NCBI GenBank assembly: GCA_029207755.1
Contig: JARCOQ010000011.1
Coordinates: 24,369,712 to 24,433,711, forward strand
DNA length: 64,000 nucleotides
Direction of reading: 5' to 3'
Source of the DNA: Chamaea fasciata
Taxonomy: Eukaryota > Chordata > Aves > Passeriformes > Sylviidae
A model generated the notes under the pieces. That model was not told the DNA's origin and did not search any database. It worked only from the letters and a program-made list of their open reading frames with translations. The translations under genes and the position numbers were made by a program. Shown here in pieces: positions 24,801-37,420 of the stretch (within the stretch, counting starts at the first letter, position 1; every line of letters starts with the position of its first letter).

Positions 24801-26099
24801 GAAGTATGGGGATGATACTTGGGATCAGTTAACATTTTACAAGATGTTTACAAGGCTTTATTCTGTAGTTGAGAACGTAAGTTGCCGCAAAAGTAAAAAT
24901 TTAAAAACCCAAACAAAGAGAAAAACATATAAAACAGTGTCACTAAGAGGGGAAGTGGGAGCTGATATAAATATTACAGAAAAGAGGGAAGCTAAGTGCC
25001 ATAAATGTTAATTTCAAGCTATAAATTACAGACATTTGCCAGAGGAAAATAATGACACAAGAAAAACTCAAGTTCAGTAGGAACAAAAATGATCTGAATT
25101 ATGATACTATGGTTAATTGTCCAAAATAATGTACAAAAGCAAGAAGTGCTTAAACAGAGTATTCTGCAAAATATTTGGGGGAAAATGTCATAGTAGAGAC
25201 ACACTCAACAGTGACCTAATCTCAAAATAACACAGAAGGGAATTGAATGTCAGCTAGGAAAGTCAGACTATTTTTTTTTATATTAACTTATCCAAAAAAA
25301 TGCCATACAAGAGTTTTACAGCAGCTGAAGGAGACATCCCCTGACCTGTGACTGAGGATTTGTGAGAAGTGCCAGCTTCAGAGGACTGAAGGAACCCCAG
25401 CCTTGTTTTGGGATCTGAGATGAGGCAGAGGGAGCAGCCAGGTGCAGTCAAATTGAATCACTACCAGAGCAGGCAAATTATATTGATTTTATTTCCTTAC
25501 CAAGGTTTTCTTCCTTAAAAATTAATGCATTTAGAGTTAGTGCCAATTAACATTCATGTACAGATAACGGGTCCCTATCAAAATAAATAGGGTTTTTTTA
25601 GTTTTAATTTATCTGGCAAAGGTAGATCTGGTCACATAATATTCTAAAACTATTCAAAATATTTGGCTGGATAATATTATTAATTTATATTACAGTATAA
25701 ATCCTTGGATGATATTTTAGAGACTTAAATATGTCAAAGACTACTAGTAAATGAATATATTTTCTCCGATAATGGAATGAAAAAAAAAATTACATTAGCG
25801 CATAACTAAAAAATTTAAATCTGCAACTGCAAAAAGAAATCATTATCAAGCAACCATAATTTCCCAGGACTCCCACAGAAGTGAATTTCTGGCACTACCA
25901 CAGTCACAGTTTTTAATTGATGACATGGAAGAGACACCTGACAAATATTCAGAGGATGCAAAAATTGAGGAGCTATGAGTAGGGAAATCACCGAGGCAGC
26001 AGAGGGATTGGTCTCCCCTAAAAGGTGGGCAGCTGGGACACAGCTGGAATGCCACTGTGGTGGTACCAAAGGAAATATTCCTGGACAATGTTGACCATG
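24801..26099. other. non-coding interval, strongly AT-rich
   Basis: Very AT-rich, CpG-poor single-copy DNA. No features are recognised. Confidence 0.6.
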
Positions 26100-26265
26100 A
26101 GGTCTGGCACATCCACTTCGAGAAGAGTGTGGAATGTTAGACAGGATTCAAAACAAGAGAGGAGCAACAAAATTCCAAAAGCCTTTGTAGCAAAAAGTGA
26201 GAGGAAGAGCCTCTTTAGCTTTGTTGGGAGAGGAAGGGGAAGGAAGATCCCAGTGGTCTGACCAT
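26100..26265 (+). mobile_element. possible highly diverged CR1 fragment
   Basis: The order AGAGGAGCAACAAAATTCC, AAAAGCC, GTGAGAGGAAGAGCC, TTTAGCTTTGTTGGGAGAGG and GATCCCAGTGGTCTGACC resembles the CR1 segment reading roughly 'AGAGGAGGGCAACAAA', 'AAAGGCCTGGAGG', 'GAGAG', 'TTTAGCCTGGAGAAG'. It is much more diverged than the other CR1 copies and could be chance. Confidence 0.35.
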
Positions 26266-28257
26266 GGAAATCTCCGGAGCTGAAGTAAATGGATGCACAG
26301 TGAGAGCAGTGGCTGGTAGCCGGACACACTGCAGTGGGGAATCCAACCAAAAATAATCGTTGGGAAAGTTCGCGCAATGCTGTGCTCACTCAGCACCAGG
26401 ATCCACTGCGTCCCTGAGAGGTGCTCTAGCTCAAGCAGGTGTTAATGAAAGGAAACACTGCCTGCATGACACAGAATGCCAGGCTGGAAGAGCCCTGGTC
26501 CCTTCCAACAGCAGGATGGATGTGACCCCAGGATTGTTATCTGGGGTCTTACTGAAAGAAACGGGAGGAAGAAGACAGCATTATTAGTAAGCGATTATAT
26601 AAATCTGTCTGATAATGGAACCAGCTTTCTTTGTCTGATTAAGATCTGGAACTCTGGCTGTGATTTATCATTTTTATACGATTCTCTTCCCCCAGGCTCC
26701 AGGTCACAGTGGTGGCATTGCCAAAATTTATGGCTCAGGCTGCTCAGCGGAGATGTAGAGCCTTCCTGACATTTTCTTATTTGGAGCACCCGGCTCTCCT
26801 TGTTTTTGCTCTGCTGTCTGCAATGGTGAGGATTGCTTGCCATTCTCCCATATGAACATTTTGTAAATAAGCTGAGTAAGAAAAAAAAAGATACTTTTCA
26901 ACGTTTTTCTTTTCCTATTCATCTGTGATACATTGTGAACAGGAATTGGCAGCTCTTGTGTGAAACAGTCTGCTCTGATTACCAGATTCCTGACCGAGGA
27001 TAAAACTCCTCCTGTCCAGCTTCTGTATGTCCATCCTCTCCAGAAACACTTGCAGCCAGGCAAGGAATTCATCCTTCCAGCCACAGCCTAGCATTCCCTG
27101 TGAAACTACATTTAATTGTATCAGATTTATGGTGAAGGGGTTAAATCTCAACAAGGCTCACAGGCAGGGCAACCTGCTTTGGGCATCCCTCACACCCTGT
27201 GAGCAAGACAGTGCTGCTGACCTCCACCATCCAAACTCACTCAGGAAGGAATACAGCTGAATTTTGGGTTTATTTTGGGTTAGGGGTGCTTTGTTGCTGT
27301 TACAAATGCATGCTGGATTTCAATTATTTGCCTTCTTATTTGGGAATGGTGTTGGCTCTCTCCTTCCAGCTTATCTCTGCCACCACAAAGGCTGGAAACT
27401 TCTTTCTTCTACGTTTTCTTTTTTTAACAGAAGACATCATTGTCACTTACTCACAGCACTGAAGGAAATGGGGCTTTGAGAAAACCACCAAATATGGCCA
27501 GACTCAGGGTCAAGGCACTGCTGGAGGACCTGGTCACTCGCCAAGGCACTGGGGTTTTCAGATTTGCCCTAGTGTGGTGCATCACTGAGAATTACTCATC
27601 ACTTTCCAGCAGGACAGTCCCTGATAGGATGGAATTCATAACATGAACCAAGAAAAGGAAAGAACAGAAGCCTTGTCTTCTCCAAGACAAGGAGTGGAGA
27701 TGAAGAAACATCCAGGGCAGCGGCTGCCAAGAAAAGGCACTGTAATCCCAAAATCACCCAAAAGTTATTTGCCTAATTCCAGGGTAAGAGGCAGGAAAGA
27801 CACATCTGGCACTGTGATTGATGGTTTTCTAAACCACCAATCCTTACCTACACCAAAACAGTCCTTCTTCAGAGAAAAAAAAACCAATATTTTCCCTCTC
27901 CTATCTTACCCAAGGGCAATGAATCCTGCTTCACTTGGGGGATGAAGCTCTGCATTGGCTGGGAGCAACTCTGGTATTAATGAAAACGCAAGCTTTTTTC
28001 AGGGTATAATTAGAGTTACCCAGTAAAATTACCTGCACCCATAGCTGTAAATGATTTTGGAGGAGGTTTTGGTATAGTACATTTATAAATTAATTTTATA
28101 ATTCAGGTGTCAGCAGCTGACAGCCATCACTGATTGGCTCTTGAAAAAAAAATTCTTTTAGACATTTCTCATGTATTTATTTTATCACTTAAACAACATG
28201 TTTCTGCGCACCAGGCACACAGGGAAAGACCATCCCCAGACTTCAGGGAGGATTAGA
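26266..28257. other. non-coding interval
   Basis: Mixed single-copy DNA. Several short overlapping frames between 26300 and 27950 have no recognisable products. No repeat family is called. Confidence 0.55.
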
Positions 28258-28480
28258 CTCAGTTCTAAGGCCTCAGCTTCGCAAAGTACTTAAGCACCTG
28301 CTTAACTTTAAGCACATGCCTAAGACTATCCATTTTTTTTTTCCTTCGAGAAAAGTCCTGAAAGTACACAATTAACCATGAACAGGTGCTTAAGTCCTAT
28401 TAAAGTCAACAGTGCTTTCAAATGTCAACGGAATTTAAAAACATGCTTAAGTGTATCGGTGAATTGGAGTCCTAATGCGG
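28258..28480. mobile_element. ancient palindromic (MITE-like) repeat
   Basis: The two ends are inverted copies of each other: CTTAAGCACCTG (28289-28300) is the exact reverse complement of CAGGTGCTTAAG (28383-28394), and the outer ends (28265-28295 and about 28447-28478) also pair imperfectly. Words such as TTAACTTTAAGCACATG and ATGCTTAAGTG recur in old palindromic repeats of sauropsid genomes, which from memory start and end with a 'GGGCC..ATTCAGCAAAGCACTTAAGCA'-like arm. I cannot give the family name. It is non-autonomous, with no ORF. Confidence 0.6.
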
Positions 28481-29819
28481 GAAGAAAGAAGGGGTTTTGT
28501 CATCGTCTTGGCAGAAGCCGTAAGAACACACTTGCAATTCAGAGGATTTTCTTTGTCTGGGGCACTCTGCCTACTCTGTTACTAAAGAATTTGTAAAGAA
28601 TGTTCCTGCGTTACTCAACCCCTCTCACATTTATTGACCATATTTCCCATATTAATAATCCTCAGTGTAATTATACCCCCCCACCACCACCCTCACTCTC
28701 TGCCACTCCAAAAATCTCAAACATTTATTTAGTATCACAATGTCCCAGGCTGGAAGGAGGGGACAGGGAAGAACTGGGATTAAAAGGAGGCAAGCAAGGT
28801 ATGTTCAGGCCTTAGGTTTGTACCCAAAAACAAGTCTCAGGGAGATTTGGGAAGTGCTGGGCAGATGGTGCATCTTCCCCTAAACCACAGACTTGTCCTT
28901 TTCCCTTGTTACAACACGGGCTGAACTTGGAGAAATCAGTAAACTTTGATCACTGTTTTTTTTATTTGCATCCTTACCGTCGCCCCTTTGCTCAGATTAA
29001 CACACCTTCTTTATGGAGCTGTCAAACCACTCCTAAACGTGCACACATTGTCGGACCGTGGCTCCCAGGGTGCTGCACCAGATGAGGCTGTGCTCCAGCA
29101 CCCTGCCCTGTTTTAAATCAGTCGCTCTGGCTTGCAGTCAAGCAGAGTGTTACTCTTAGAAGCTTTTTAACATGGTTTCACTTTGGCTCCAGCCCCACAA
29201 TTAACTGGAGAAACGCTCTACTGATGCTGCAGTACTTCACGATTGTCTCACAGTAGCCTGATACAAATGCCATGTGTTACAGGAGGCGTTCCCAAAAGAC
29301 ATTTCCTTGGAGAAGACATTTATCTTCTCTCCAGTCAGATGTCTTCCCCTCTCAGAAGCTGCTGTGTGGTTAAGGGGAAGACTTACCTTCAGTTCTCTTT
29401 GGTGCTTACATATGGAGATACGTAAAATACTTGAGAAAACCGTGCTTTTTATATTACTGCCAGTAACGTGCCATATAAAAAGATATTAAAACAAATTCTG
29501 ACCAACTGGTGGTAGATACAGTAACAGATTATAATGTGCCCATTGTAAAGGATTCCCAGTGGGGACTGTGGAAATCTTACAATGATTGAGTCGCACTGGG
29601 CTGGAGATGCATTGAAAAACTTCCAAATGGTAAAATATTAGAAATACTATTTTGAAATATTTACCAGTTAAACACTAAAGTACTGTTACTGGCTGACCTT
29701 TTCACAGCAGTTGTTTCTGTTGTACTTTTGTTAAAGCAGCCAAAAGTTTAAAGGAAAAAAAAAAAAAAAAAAAAAGGTGGGGGAAGAAAAGCGCTTATTT
29801 TCAGTCTAGCTACCACCCC
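28481..29819. other. non-coding interval
   Basis: AT-rich single-copy DNA with a C/CCA-rich patch at 28674-28692 and an A21 run at 29755-29775. No gene is recognised. Confidence 0.6.
29755..29775 (+). repeat. A21 homopolymer
   Basis: Twenty-one A, followed by a GGTGGGGGAAG purine stretch. No retroposon body is visible upstream. Confidence 0.93.
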
Positions 29820-30450
29820 TGACCTGTGCAATAACATCATAATGGAAGAATAATCATTGTAAACAATGCCCATGGGAGCTTGCTGGCTACAGCAAGGGAT
29901 GAGAGCAGCCAACTTCACTGCTTTTCTTTACTACATCATTGCATTTTTGTCTGCGTATGGATAAGAAGAAGGTTCCACTCAATGCCAGTTGATGGAAAGT
30001 GCTAATTGTTGACACATTAGCTAATTGTTATGATTGCTTCTTAACAGTTTGTGTCTAGGAGTCCAGATTTCATCCACCAAAGTGTGAAGATTCTTTATAG
30101 CAACAAGTGCTGTGAAAACATTCACACAATGAGGTCCTAATCTTGTGGATCTCTCAAGCAAGTGACAGCCTGGCAAATGCGCTGTCAAAGTGCAGACACT
30201 CAGGAAAAAAAAAAATAGGAAGAAAAACTAACTCCCCTCATCCACCCCATATTTCAGACACTTGTCATCTGTTGTTATCATTAATGATCTGTTTTTACAA
30301 ATAGAGTACCACTATGGAAAACTGAGAGCAGGCCAATCAAAATAAACCCAGCAAAACCCATAATTGTCTACTGACAATCTGGGCTGCTCGGGATGTAAGA
30401 TAATGTGGGTGTATTTAATGCAGAAACGCATTATGTGCCACGCTTTGAGA
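29820..30450. promoter_or_regulatory. CNE-like segment
   Basis: Single-copy AT-rich sequence with repeated TAATTG/CAATTA-type words (GCTAATTGTTGACACATTAGCTAATTG region near 30001-30028), TGACAG/CTGTCA words and few CpG. It reads like a deeply conserved enhancer cluster, but this was not tested. Confidence 0.3.
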
Positions 30451-31549
30451 CTGCCCTGTTAACTCCAGACCTTGATACAACACAGGAAGGCTGAGAACAA
30501 CCTTCTAATGGCAGATGTGTTCTCCTGAACCCTACCTAAGCTCAGGTGCTAAAAAAATACATAGTGGGGAAATCCTGGCACCATGTAAGTCCGTGACAAA
30601 ACTCCTGTGATTTAAATGAAAACAAGATTTTCACCAATTACGCTGTTTGGAGAAGAAAAAATATTGCAGAAAACAGAAAAACAAATGTCTAGTTCTAGTT
30701 CAAGTGTCTAGTTCTGAGCAAACATGGCTGTTCTGGCTCAAGCAGAGTTTTCTCCCACTGCTACACCAGCAAAGGTGAGAGAACATGTTCCTCCTGTTTT
30801 TACCAGGGTCTCACCCCATGGCTTTGTTTGGGGATAAAGACCCTGCGGCACCAATGTCTGCAGGTATATAGTGAAAAGGCAACCTTTGTCTGTGTCTGGA
30901 GGACTCGTGGTCCTTTGCACGGTTTCTGCTCTGCATTTTGATGCTGGTTTCCAGCGTGTTTCACCCAGCACGCTCCCTGTGCTCACCCTCTGGCCTTATC
31001 CATCAGTCTTTCTTATCCAGAAGCTCCAACCAAACTTACTTAAATTACACGCAACAGGAGCAGAAAAATCCCTTCCACCTCACACTTCATCAAAATTTTG
31101 TGCACACAAGAGGAATTCTTGATGCAAAAGGTTTTTTTCGAACAGGCAAAGAAATAAATCAAGTGGTGGGCCCAGGTGCACTCGAACTGCAGGTGGAGCA
31201 GGAGTGCAAACTGAAACCTGAAGATGACACCTCATCTAACTGGAAGACTCTTCAGATGGCACCTTAATATCACATCAGACTCTACAGAGCGAGCGGCCAA
31301 AAATTCACCCAGCAGGTGTCCAAGGAGCTTGAAGCCATAAGGCTCATCTGGGTTTTGTCTCATCTTTACAGCCTTCCGCTATATTCCAGCATTAAATATG
31401 AAATAACCCTGGAAAAGAGAGCAAGGAACTCTCCTGCCTCCCTGAGCCTCTTGAACTTTTGGGCCTGGCAAGGGGAGAGCACGCAGGGCCACTTGTCTGC
31501 TTCCTCCATCCCTGGGGCACGGCAGCAGGAAGCAAGCTGGGAGCAGATT
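30451..31549. other. non-coding interval
   Basis: Ordinary single-copy DNA. A duplicated word GTCTAGTTCT occurs at about 30688 and 30707. No gene is recognised. Confidence 0.55.
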
Positions 31550-31780
31550 ACGCCTTGGCCCGACTTTTCCCACTGGTTGGCGAGAGCCGCCGAGTGAGAC
31601 TGGGGGCAGATGCACATTGCTGATAAAAGCCTTCAGTGAATTCCCATCCTCTCCTCGCAAGGAGGGAGGAGGAAGTTGCAGAGCGATTGTAACTCCCGGC
31701 CGCCCCGGGAGATAGCGGCGGGCCCGGAGGAGAGACGGGAATACTCGAGTTTGGGATTGCTGCTGCTTATCGGGCTGCAA
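31550..31780. promoter_or_regulatory. short CpG-rich patch with GC hairpin
   Basis: About 17 CpG in 230 bases, close to expectation, in otherwise CpG-poor DNA. A perfect 7-bp inverted repeat CTCCCGG (31693-31699) / CCGGGAG (31705-31711) with a 5-base loop lies at its centre, followed by AGCGGCGGGCCCGG. A T22 run follows at 31812-31833. It is too short for a standard CpG island; an enhancer or a minor promoter is plausible. Confidence 0.5.
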
Positions 31781-31811
31781 AATCCCATCCTATGTTTAAG
31801 TGGCATTTTTC

Positions 31812-31833
31812 TTTTTTTTTTTTTTTTTTTTTT
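31812..31833 (+). repeat. T22 homopolymer
   Basis: Twenty-two T, preceded by TTTTTC. A minus-strand poly(A) tail is possible, but no retroposon body is seen to its right. Confidence 0.93.
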
Positions 31834-34170
31834 GCATCAAAAAGCCCACACCAAAATTGGGTGAGCCTGCTCAGCAAAATCTATAAACACTGAATACTGC
31901 GACATTTATTGCAACACGAAATTTATTCTATAAAATTAAAATGATACATTTATATTTATAATGGGAGAAGCAGGAAGTATTTAAAGAATTAAATTGTGGA
32001 ACAGAACCAGAATTTTTTTTAATTATGAAAATAAACTTGATCTGAATAATTTTACCGGTTCTATTAATAAACATATGTGAGGCTTTCCAGTTATTCAATA
32101 AAAAAACCCTAAGAATAAGAATCAGCATAAGAATCTGTGAGTCCTTATTACTTTTCATAACCTTTGTATTGCAGGCAAGCTGGAAGATTTTGGATTCACA
32201 CAGTGCATTTCCTAAAGATGGCTCTCGTTTTTAAACACAGAAGGGGGGAAAAAAGTCAATTTAAAAAATACCAAAACTGAGAAGTGGTGTTGGCTACAGG
32301 AAAAGACAACTGGGAAACGGCACACTGGAAATGGGAAGGGGTTTCTGTGTGTTGCAAAAGGACCCATGAGCCACAGCCAGCCATGGACATGCCCTGCAGA
32401 GGTGGAGAAACCAGCCAGATGTTCACATGCGAAAACAAGACTTTCACTGCAATGCAAGGAAGCCACGTACCTTTGCACAATGACTTTTTCGCAAACAACT
32501 AAAAAAATAATAAAAAATAATAATAAAAAAAGAAGTTAGCTGTTTAAAAAGAAGGGAAACGAACCCATCATGGGTGTAAGGGTTTGTGGCTGCTCTTCCA
32601 CCCTCAGCACACTGTACAGTGAAGCACCTCCCCTGGAGGGGACTGGAGTGCCCCATCCCATGCCCACGAGTGTCAGGGCAGTCCAAGGACAACCTGTCAA
32701 TCTGCAGTTTGGATTTCCTGACTTTTGTTAGCTTAGCCATAGCATTAACATGACTAAAATATAGACTTTTCCATGTTCATCTGCACCGTCGTGCGGATGC
32801 CAGCCACAGCTCTGGTTCCAGTGCTAAGGAAAACATCACAGTGAGACCTCTCCTCCATGGGACAATTGACTCATGCAGCAGCCATGGCACTCTCTGGGTT
32901 GGGAACAGCAAACAAGGTGAATGAGGTAAGGGAGGTCATTCCTCATAGCAGTGGTCTCAGGAGAATGGGAGAATCCAAAAAAAAGACGTTTGTTGACTGG
33001 ATGCCCTTGAGCTGGCAAGCAAGCTGGAGTGGTAACAGAGCCAGCAATGGACGTTGGGCTGGGCTTGCTGCTGCCAAGCAATCCCAGTAACCAGAGAGAG
33101 TAAGCAGGAGAGAGACTGTGTGATTTAATAGATTAATAAATAGGCCAGGAGCCAGTCACTCCCAAGTTTTAATTCTGGTTATGACATCAGTGGGAGCTGG
33201 AACCCGGGGTGTGAAATTTGCACTTTTAAGCAGGGATGGATGTAAGGATGCATTAACTGGAAGGTGAAGCAGCCACTGCCCTACACCTGCTTCCATGCCC
33301 TGCCATGAGCACCACCACCAACCACAGCATGCATGACGCTACCTCAAGCTCCTCACCCACAGCTGGACCTGAGGAACAAATCTGAATTTCAGGCTCATTC
33401 TGCAACCAACCAGTGCACCCATGTCCCGATGGGGAAAGCTTGGCTCTGAGAATTTTAAGTGGGTTAAGATCTATTGAGCTTAAGGGACTTATTCCAGTCT
33501 TACAGCCTGGCAAGCCTGGTTTGCTACCCTCCCTTCTTTTAAATCCTGCTTTTAAAAGGCTTACTACTGACTTTTACAGGGGAACCCTTCCTACAGCCCT
33601 GGCCCATGGGACTGCAAGTCCTGGGTGAACCTCTTGAGTTGTACAGATCTGGATGCTGCTGTAAGGTGCCAGCTGACAACATTGTTACCCTATAAAAGTC
33701 TGTATATTGGCAACTTGCTGGAGGTTGATGATGTCTGCGAGTTGTACTTCTGACAGAACAGAATTTTCTGGACTCTGATGTCCCTGAAATAAAGAAATAT
33801 AGAGGCTCCTGTTTTCAATTTCCTGGGGGGAAAAAAAAGGGTTCTAAAATGTTTAAGAGAGGAAAATCTTAGTTTAAAAGTCATTAAAAATTAAAATCTG
33901 TTGATTTGTTTCATGATAATCTCAGTTTTCACTTACTGGTTTGAGAGGTACAGAAGTTCTGGCAGGGGTGTGATCTGAAGGTGACAGTGTCCATTTAATT
34001 CAAGTTCAGTACCTCCTCTCTTGCTGCACCTGCCTGGCTTCTGCGTGTTCAGCAATCAGGGTAAGAGCCAATTGATTTTAGTTTATAATGATCCCTCAAC
34101 CTTGGAGGTGCACTGAAAGGGAAAAAACTCCAGCACCCTCTGCTGTCTGCACACATCCTACGCCAGGATC

Positions 34171-34198
34171 CACCACCACCACCACCACCACCACCACC
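34171..34198 (+). repeat. (CAC)9 microsatellite
   Basis: Nine perfect CAC/CCA triplets. Confidence 0.95.
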
Positions 34199-35229
34199 GA
34201 GTCTGGAGGTTTACAACATCCACACCAGCTTCACACAGGCTGCAGAAACCTCTCCCTGCCAGAGACTCTTAGAGGACTGAGTTTAGATGCCCAGTTTGAG
34301 GTGAAATACCATCCTGTCAAGCCCAAAGGAAATCTGAACCATCTGCTCAGAGGTGGGCATGCTCATAGACACCTACAGCAGACAAATCCCACCTCGGCAG
34401 TCTGTGGACCGGAAGGAATGGAAAGCTTTGGCACGGAGACACAGCACGGCAGATGGTCTGTCAGGTGTTTTGCCCGTGTTAATGTGCAGGTTAAATTTGG
34501 TAGAACAAAGTGAGAAAATTCTGTTTGGGTTGCAGGGAACAAGTTCTGCTCCCTGGCAGCCAGAGAAAGGTATGAAACTCCAAGGAATAACATGACCAGG
34601 AGGAGCCAGAAGGGCAGGAACTGCCACACTGGAGAAGTGCCTATTTGCTATTAAATTTGGGCTGCAAAAGGCTTTCTCCCACCTAGCTCAGGCAAAATAG
34701 CCTAATTTCAGCAGCAATATTTTAATGGTAATAAACCACCTATCTCCTGCCACCAGCACCTGGGAAGGAACAAGACCTGCCAAAAAATACATTCTAGAGA
34801 AGTAACAGTACCTTTAATATCTCCAAAAGTTACAGGTACCTGGCTGACTCTGAAAGTCCATGCACAAGAGATCCTCATAGAAAACTTGGATGAATTAATG
34901 CCTTCATTCGGAAGGCAGGAGGAGCAGATTCCTTTCCAAAATCCATGTTTGTATCAACAAGAAGGATCAGGCACTTTCACCAGCATGAGTTTTGGTTGTT
35001 GAAGATATACAGCACATACCCTTTCCTGTGGTTTTGTCACTTGGAGATAGGAGTGAGTGCACTTCTCCATCGTCTCTGATGGGTTTTTTTATGTCTTTAA
35101 AACTACACAGCTCCCCAAGAGAAACACACGAATGCTCTTAAATGCCATCTGTCAGAAAATCAGACCATCCATTGGCACTACAAAAGCACAGGTGAAATCC
35201 AAGCTAAAGAGAACTTACTCTTCTAAATG

Positions 35230-35480
35230 AACTGAACTAACATCTTTGTTTAGTCCGTGTATGTCAGCAGCAATTGAACTCCAGAAGGCGGTAATTTCAG
35301 GCAGCTCGAGCTGCCATGATTCACCACTGTGAATGACTTTGCCTTTCATGGCAAACCGGGAAGTGGTGTGAGTGGCTTATTTTCCTGCTCCGATAAGCTC
35401 CAGCTCATCATTTTGCATATTTGTCTTTGTTTCTTATTTGCCTCTGACATAAAAATAATCTGAAGAATCAAAGGAAAAGA
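35230..35480. promoter_or_regulatory. CNE-like segment with a 16-bp perfect palindrome
   Basis: The sequence GGCAGCTCGAGCTGCC at 35300-35315 is its own reverse complement. It is followed at once by a second dyad, ATTCAC-CACT-GTGAAT (35319-35334). Surrounding words (GGTAATTTCAGG, CCGATAAGCTCC) are single-copy. A dimer-binding regulatory site is plausible. Confidence 0.4.
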
Positions 35481-37119
35481 CCTGAACAGGAACGATGATC
35501 TCAAAACTTATTTAGTCGTCCGCATCTGTGTGGGAGCAGCCGCTCTCACTTCCTGCCAGTCACCTGTCTGCTTTATTTTTCCACGTCCAAGGACGTTCCT
35601 GCAAGACAGAGCTTTATCTTTCTGACTATTACTCAAAAATAGCAGAACTGAAATGCCAAGTAAAATTGGAAAGCTCTGTTTTGGACCAACTCCCACCTCG
35701 CTTTTTGGTTCAAAACAGAAGTGTGAAGTAAAAGAGACATCACTTTTTCCAGCAACGCGAACATCGGTTCATCTCAACACTCAGTCAGCACATCTGGGGT
35801 TTGACCCATCTCATTTTTCATGTGACCCCAGCAGGCTGCCAGTGAGGCTGTCTGTGAGCACCCAGAACCTGGAGAAGAGCTTCATCTTCAGCTGACATTG
35901 AACACCACTCCACATGGGCAACCTTTCTGCAGAACTCCTGAGCCATTCCTCAAAAGTTTTATTTTCCACAGCCCACACGTCCACAAAGCTCACACGTGGT
36001 GAAAACCATACATCACTGTGAACGTGTTCCAAGTGCTCTCTGTCCTCTACACACATCAAGAGGTTTTCAGCCCTACCTGAAAGAAACAATGATTTTCCTG
36101 CACGTACCTACACAGTTCCTGAACTGCTTTCTGGAATGATTTCCCTTTTTTACCAGCTGCAGAAGGATTTCCTAGAGTCAGCCACTAACCAGGGCTGTGT
36201 GAGACCACTCAGCTGGCTTTTTCCAGAAGGTCCATTGGGATGGAGGCATGGCTTTATTGCTACAGTTTATTACCAAAGTCAACAGCAAGGGTCAGCGAGC
36301 CCAAGGCTTGCACTGCTTGGGAAAGGGCCTGCAACACACCCTCAAAGTGTGCTGCTGCCCAGTCCTGGGAGATGCAGGGTGCCCTTTTTACACCTCTCAC
36401 TCTTCTGAACTCCTCTGCAGACCAGTTGATCACTTAGAAAATGTTAATCCCTTCTTTTGCACCCATTTTGTTAGCATTTCCCACCCATACCTGGCCAAAA
36501 GAGAGAGGGGTTTGCAAGATGCCCCTGGGCACCCCACTGCCAAGGTCAGCTGCACACCACAAGGTCAGGATGAAGAACATGTTTGGGGAGTTCAGTCACC
36601 CCAAATGGCTGCTGCAGACAAATTTCACACCCTCATTGTGCTGTGTCCCGGGACCGAGCGTCCTCCTGCTTAACCCGAGCCCGGCTGCTGCAGCTTTCAA
36701 AGAGGAAAATTACTACAGCTCAGCCTTTTCCAACTGGAAATGATTATGCTTTTGTTGCTACCGAGGGTGCTCCTTGGCAGGCAGCCCAGGCACCACAGGT
36801 AATGGCCGCAACAGGAGGTGCCGCGGAGACGTTGGCATTTCGTGGCAGGGCAGAAAAGGGGGAGGACACACTATCTGAGAGCCCCACGCAAACAGCTCAG
36901 GGTAAACCCATTTGTCAGAGTGGCAAGTGACCTTTTCCGTTCACCTGTGATTAAGGAACCAGATTTCTTCATTAAGGCAAATAAACCAAATTAAGACAGC
37001 TGGGTGCAGGGGATTCAAGCAGCTTTTGCCATCCCAATCCTTGAACCCATCTTATTAGAGCAGCCTGGGAAGTGGAAGGAGTAACTCAGGGCAGGTCAGG
37101 GCAAAGCAGTGCTAAATCT
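35481..37119. other. non-coding interval
   Basis: Mixed single-copy DNA. Overlapping short frames at 36136-36930 have no known products. No repeats are recognised. Confidence 0.55.
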
Positions 37120-37420
37120 GTGTCTCTCGACCCGTTGTTAATCATCTATTCTCTTTCTATAAATGAATTTGGAATGTGGAGCAAATCATACTAAAAGATT
37201 TCTCCTCCTTGCTGAATACTTCAGGAGCTTTAAGGAATTCAGCTCAGGAGCAATGCTTCATTCAGGGCTGTTGATTAGTTCCACCGTGGAGTGCACTAGA
37301 CAAGACAATAAGTAGACGACAGACACAGTGATTCATAGATTACTCTGCTGAGAGTTGCAGGTGTTTCGGGATCGAATGAAAGGAAAGGAGGTTGGGTCAG
37401 TTCTCAAACCCCCTTCCTGT
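37120..37420. promoter_or_regulatory. CNE-like segment
   Basis: Single-copy, non-repetitive sequence with TTAATCATC and GATTAG homeodomain-type words and a few retained CpG (AGTAGACGAC, TTTCGGGATCG). Low-confidence call from texture only. Confidence 0.25.

Larger units (their letters stand above)
31781..35229. other. non-coding interval
   Basis: Holds the T22 run (31812-31833), an AATAAT-rich stretch (32500-32531), a (CAC)n microsatellite (34171-34198) and ordinary DNA. No gene or further repeat family is recognised. Confidence 0.6.

Noticed and set aside
26466..26515. CR1-like end ('CAGAATGCCAGGCTGGAAGA')
   Set aside because: Only about 35 bases resemble CR1, and the following sequence does not continue in the expected order.
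31812..31833. T22 run as the poly(A) tail of a minus-strand retroposon
   Set aside because: No transposon or processed-gene body is recognised on the 3' side and no flanking target duplication is seen.
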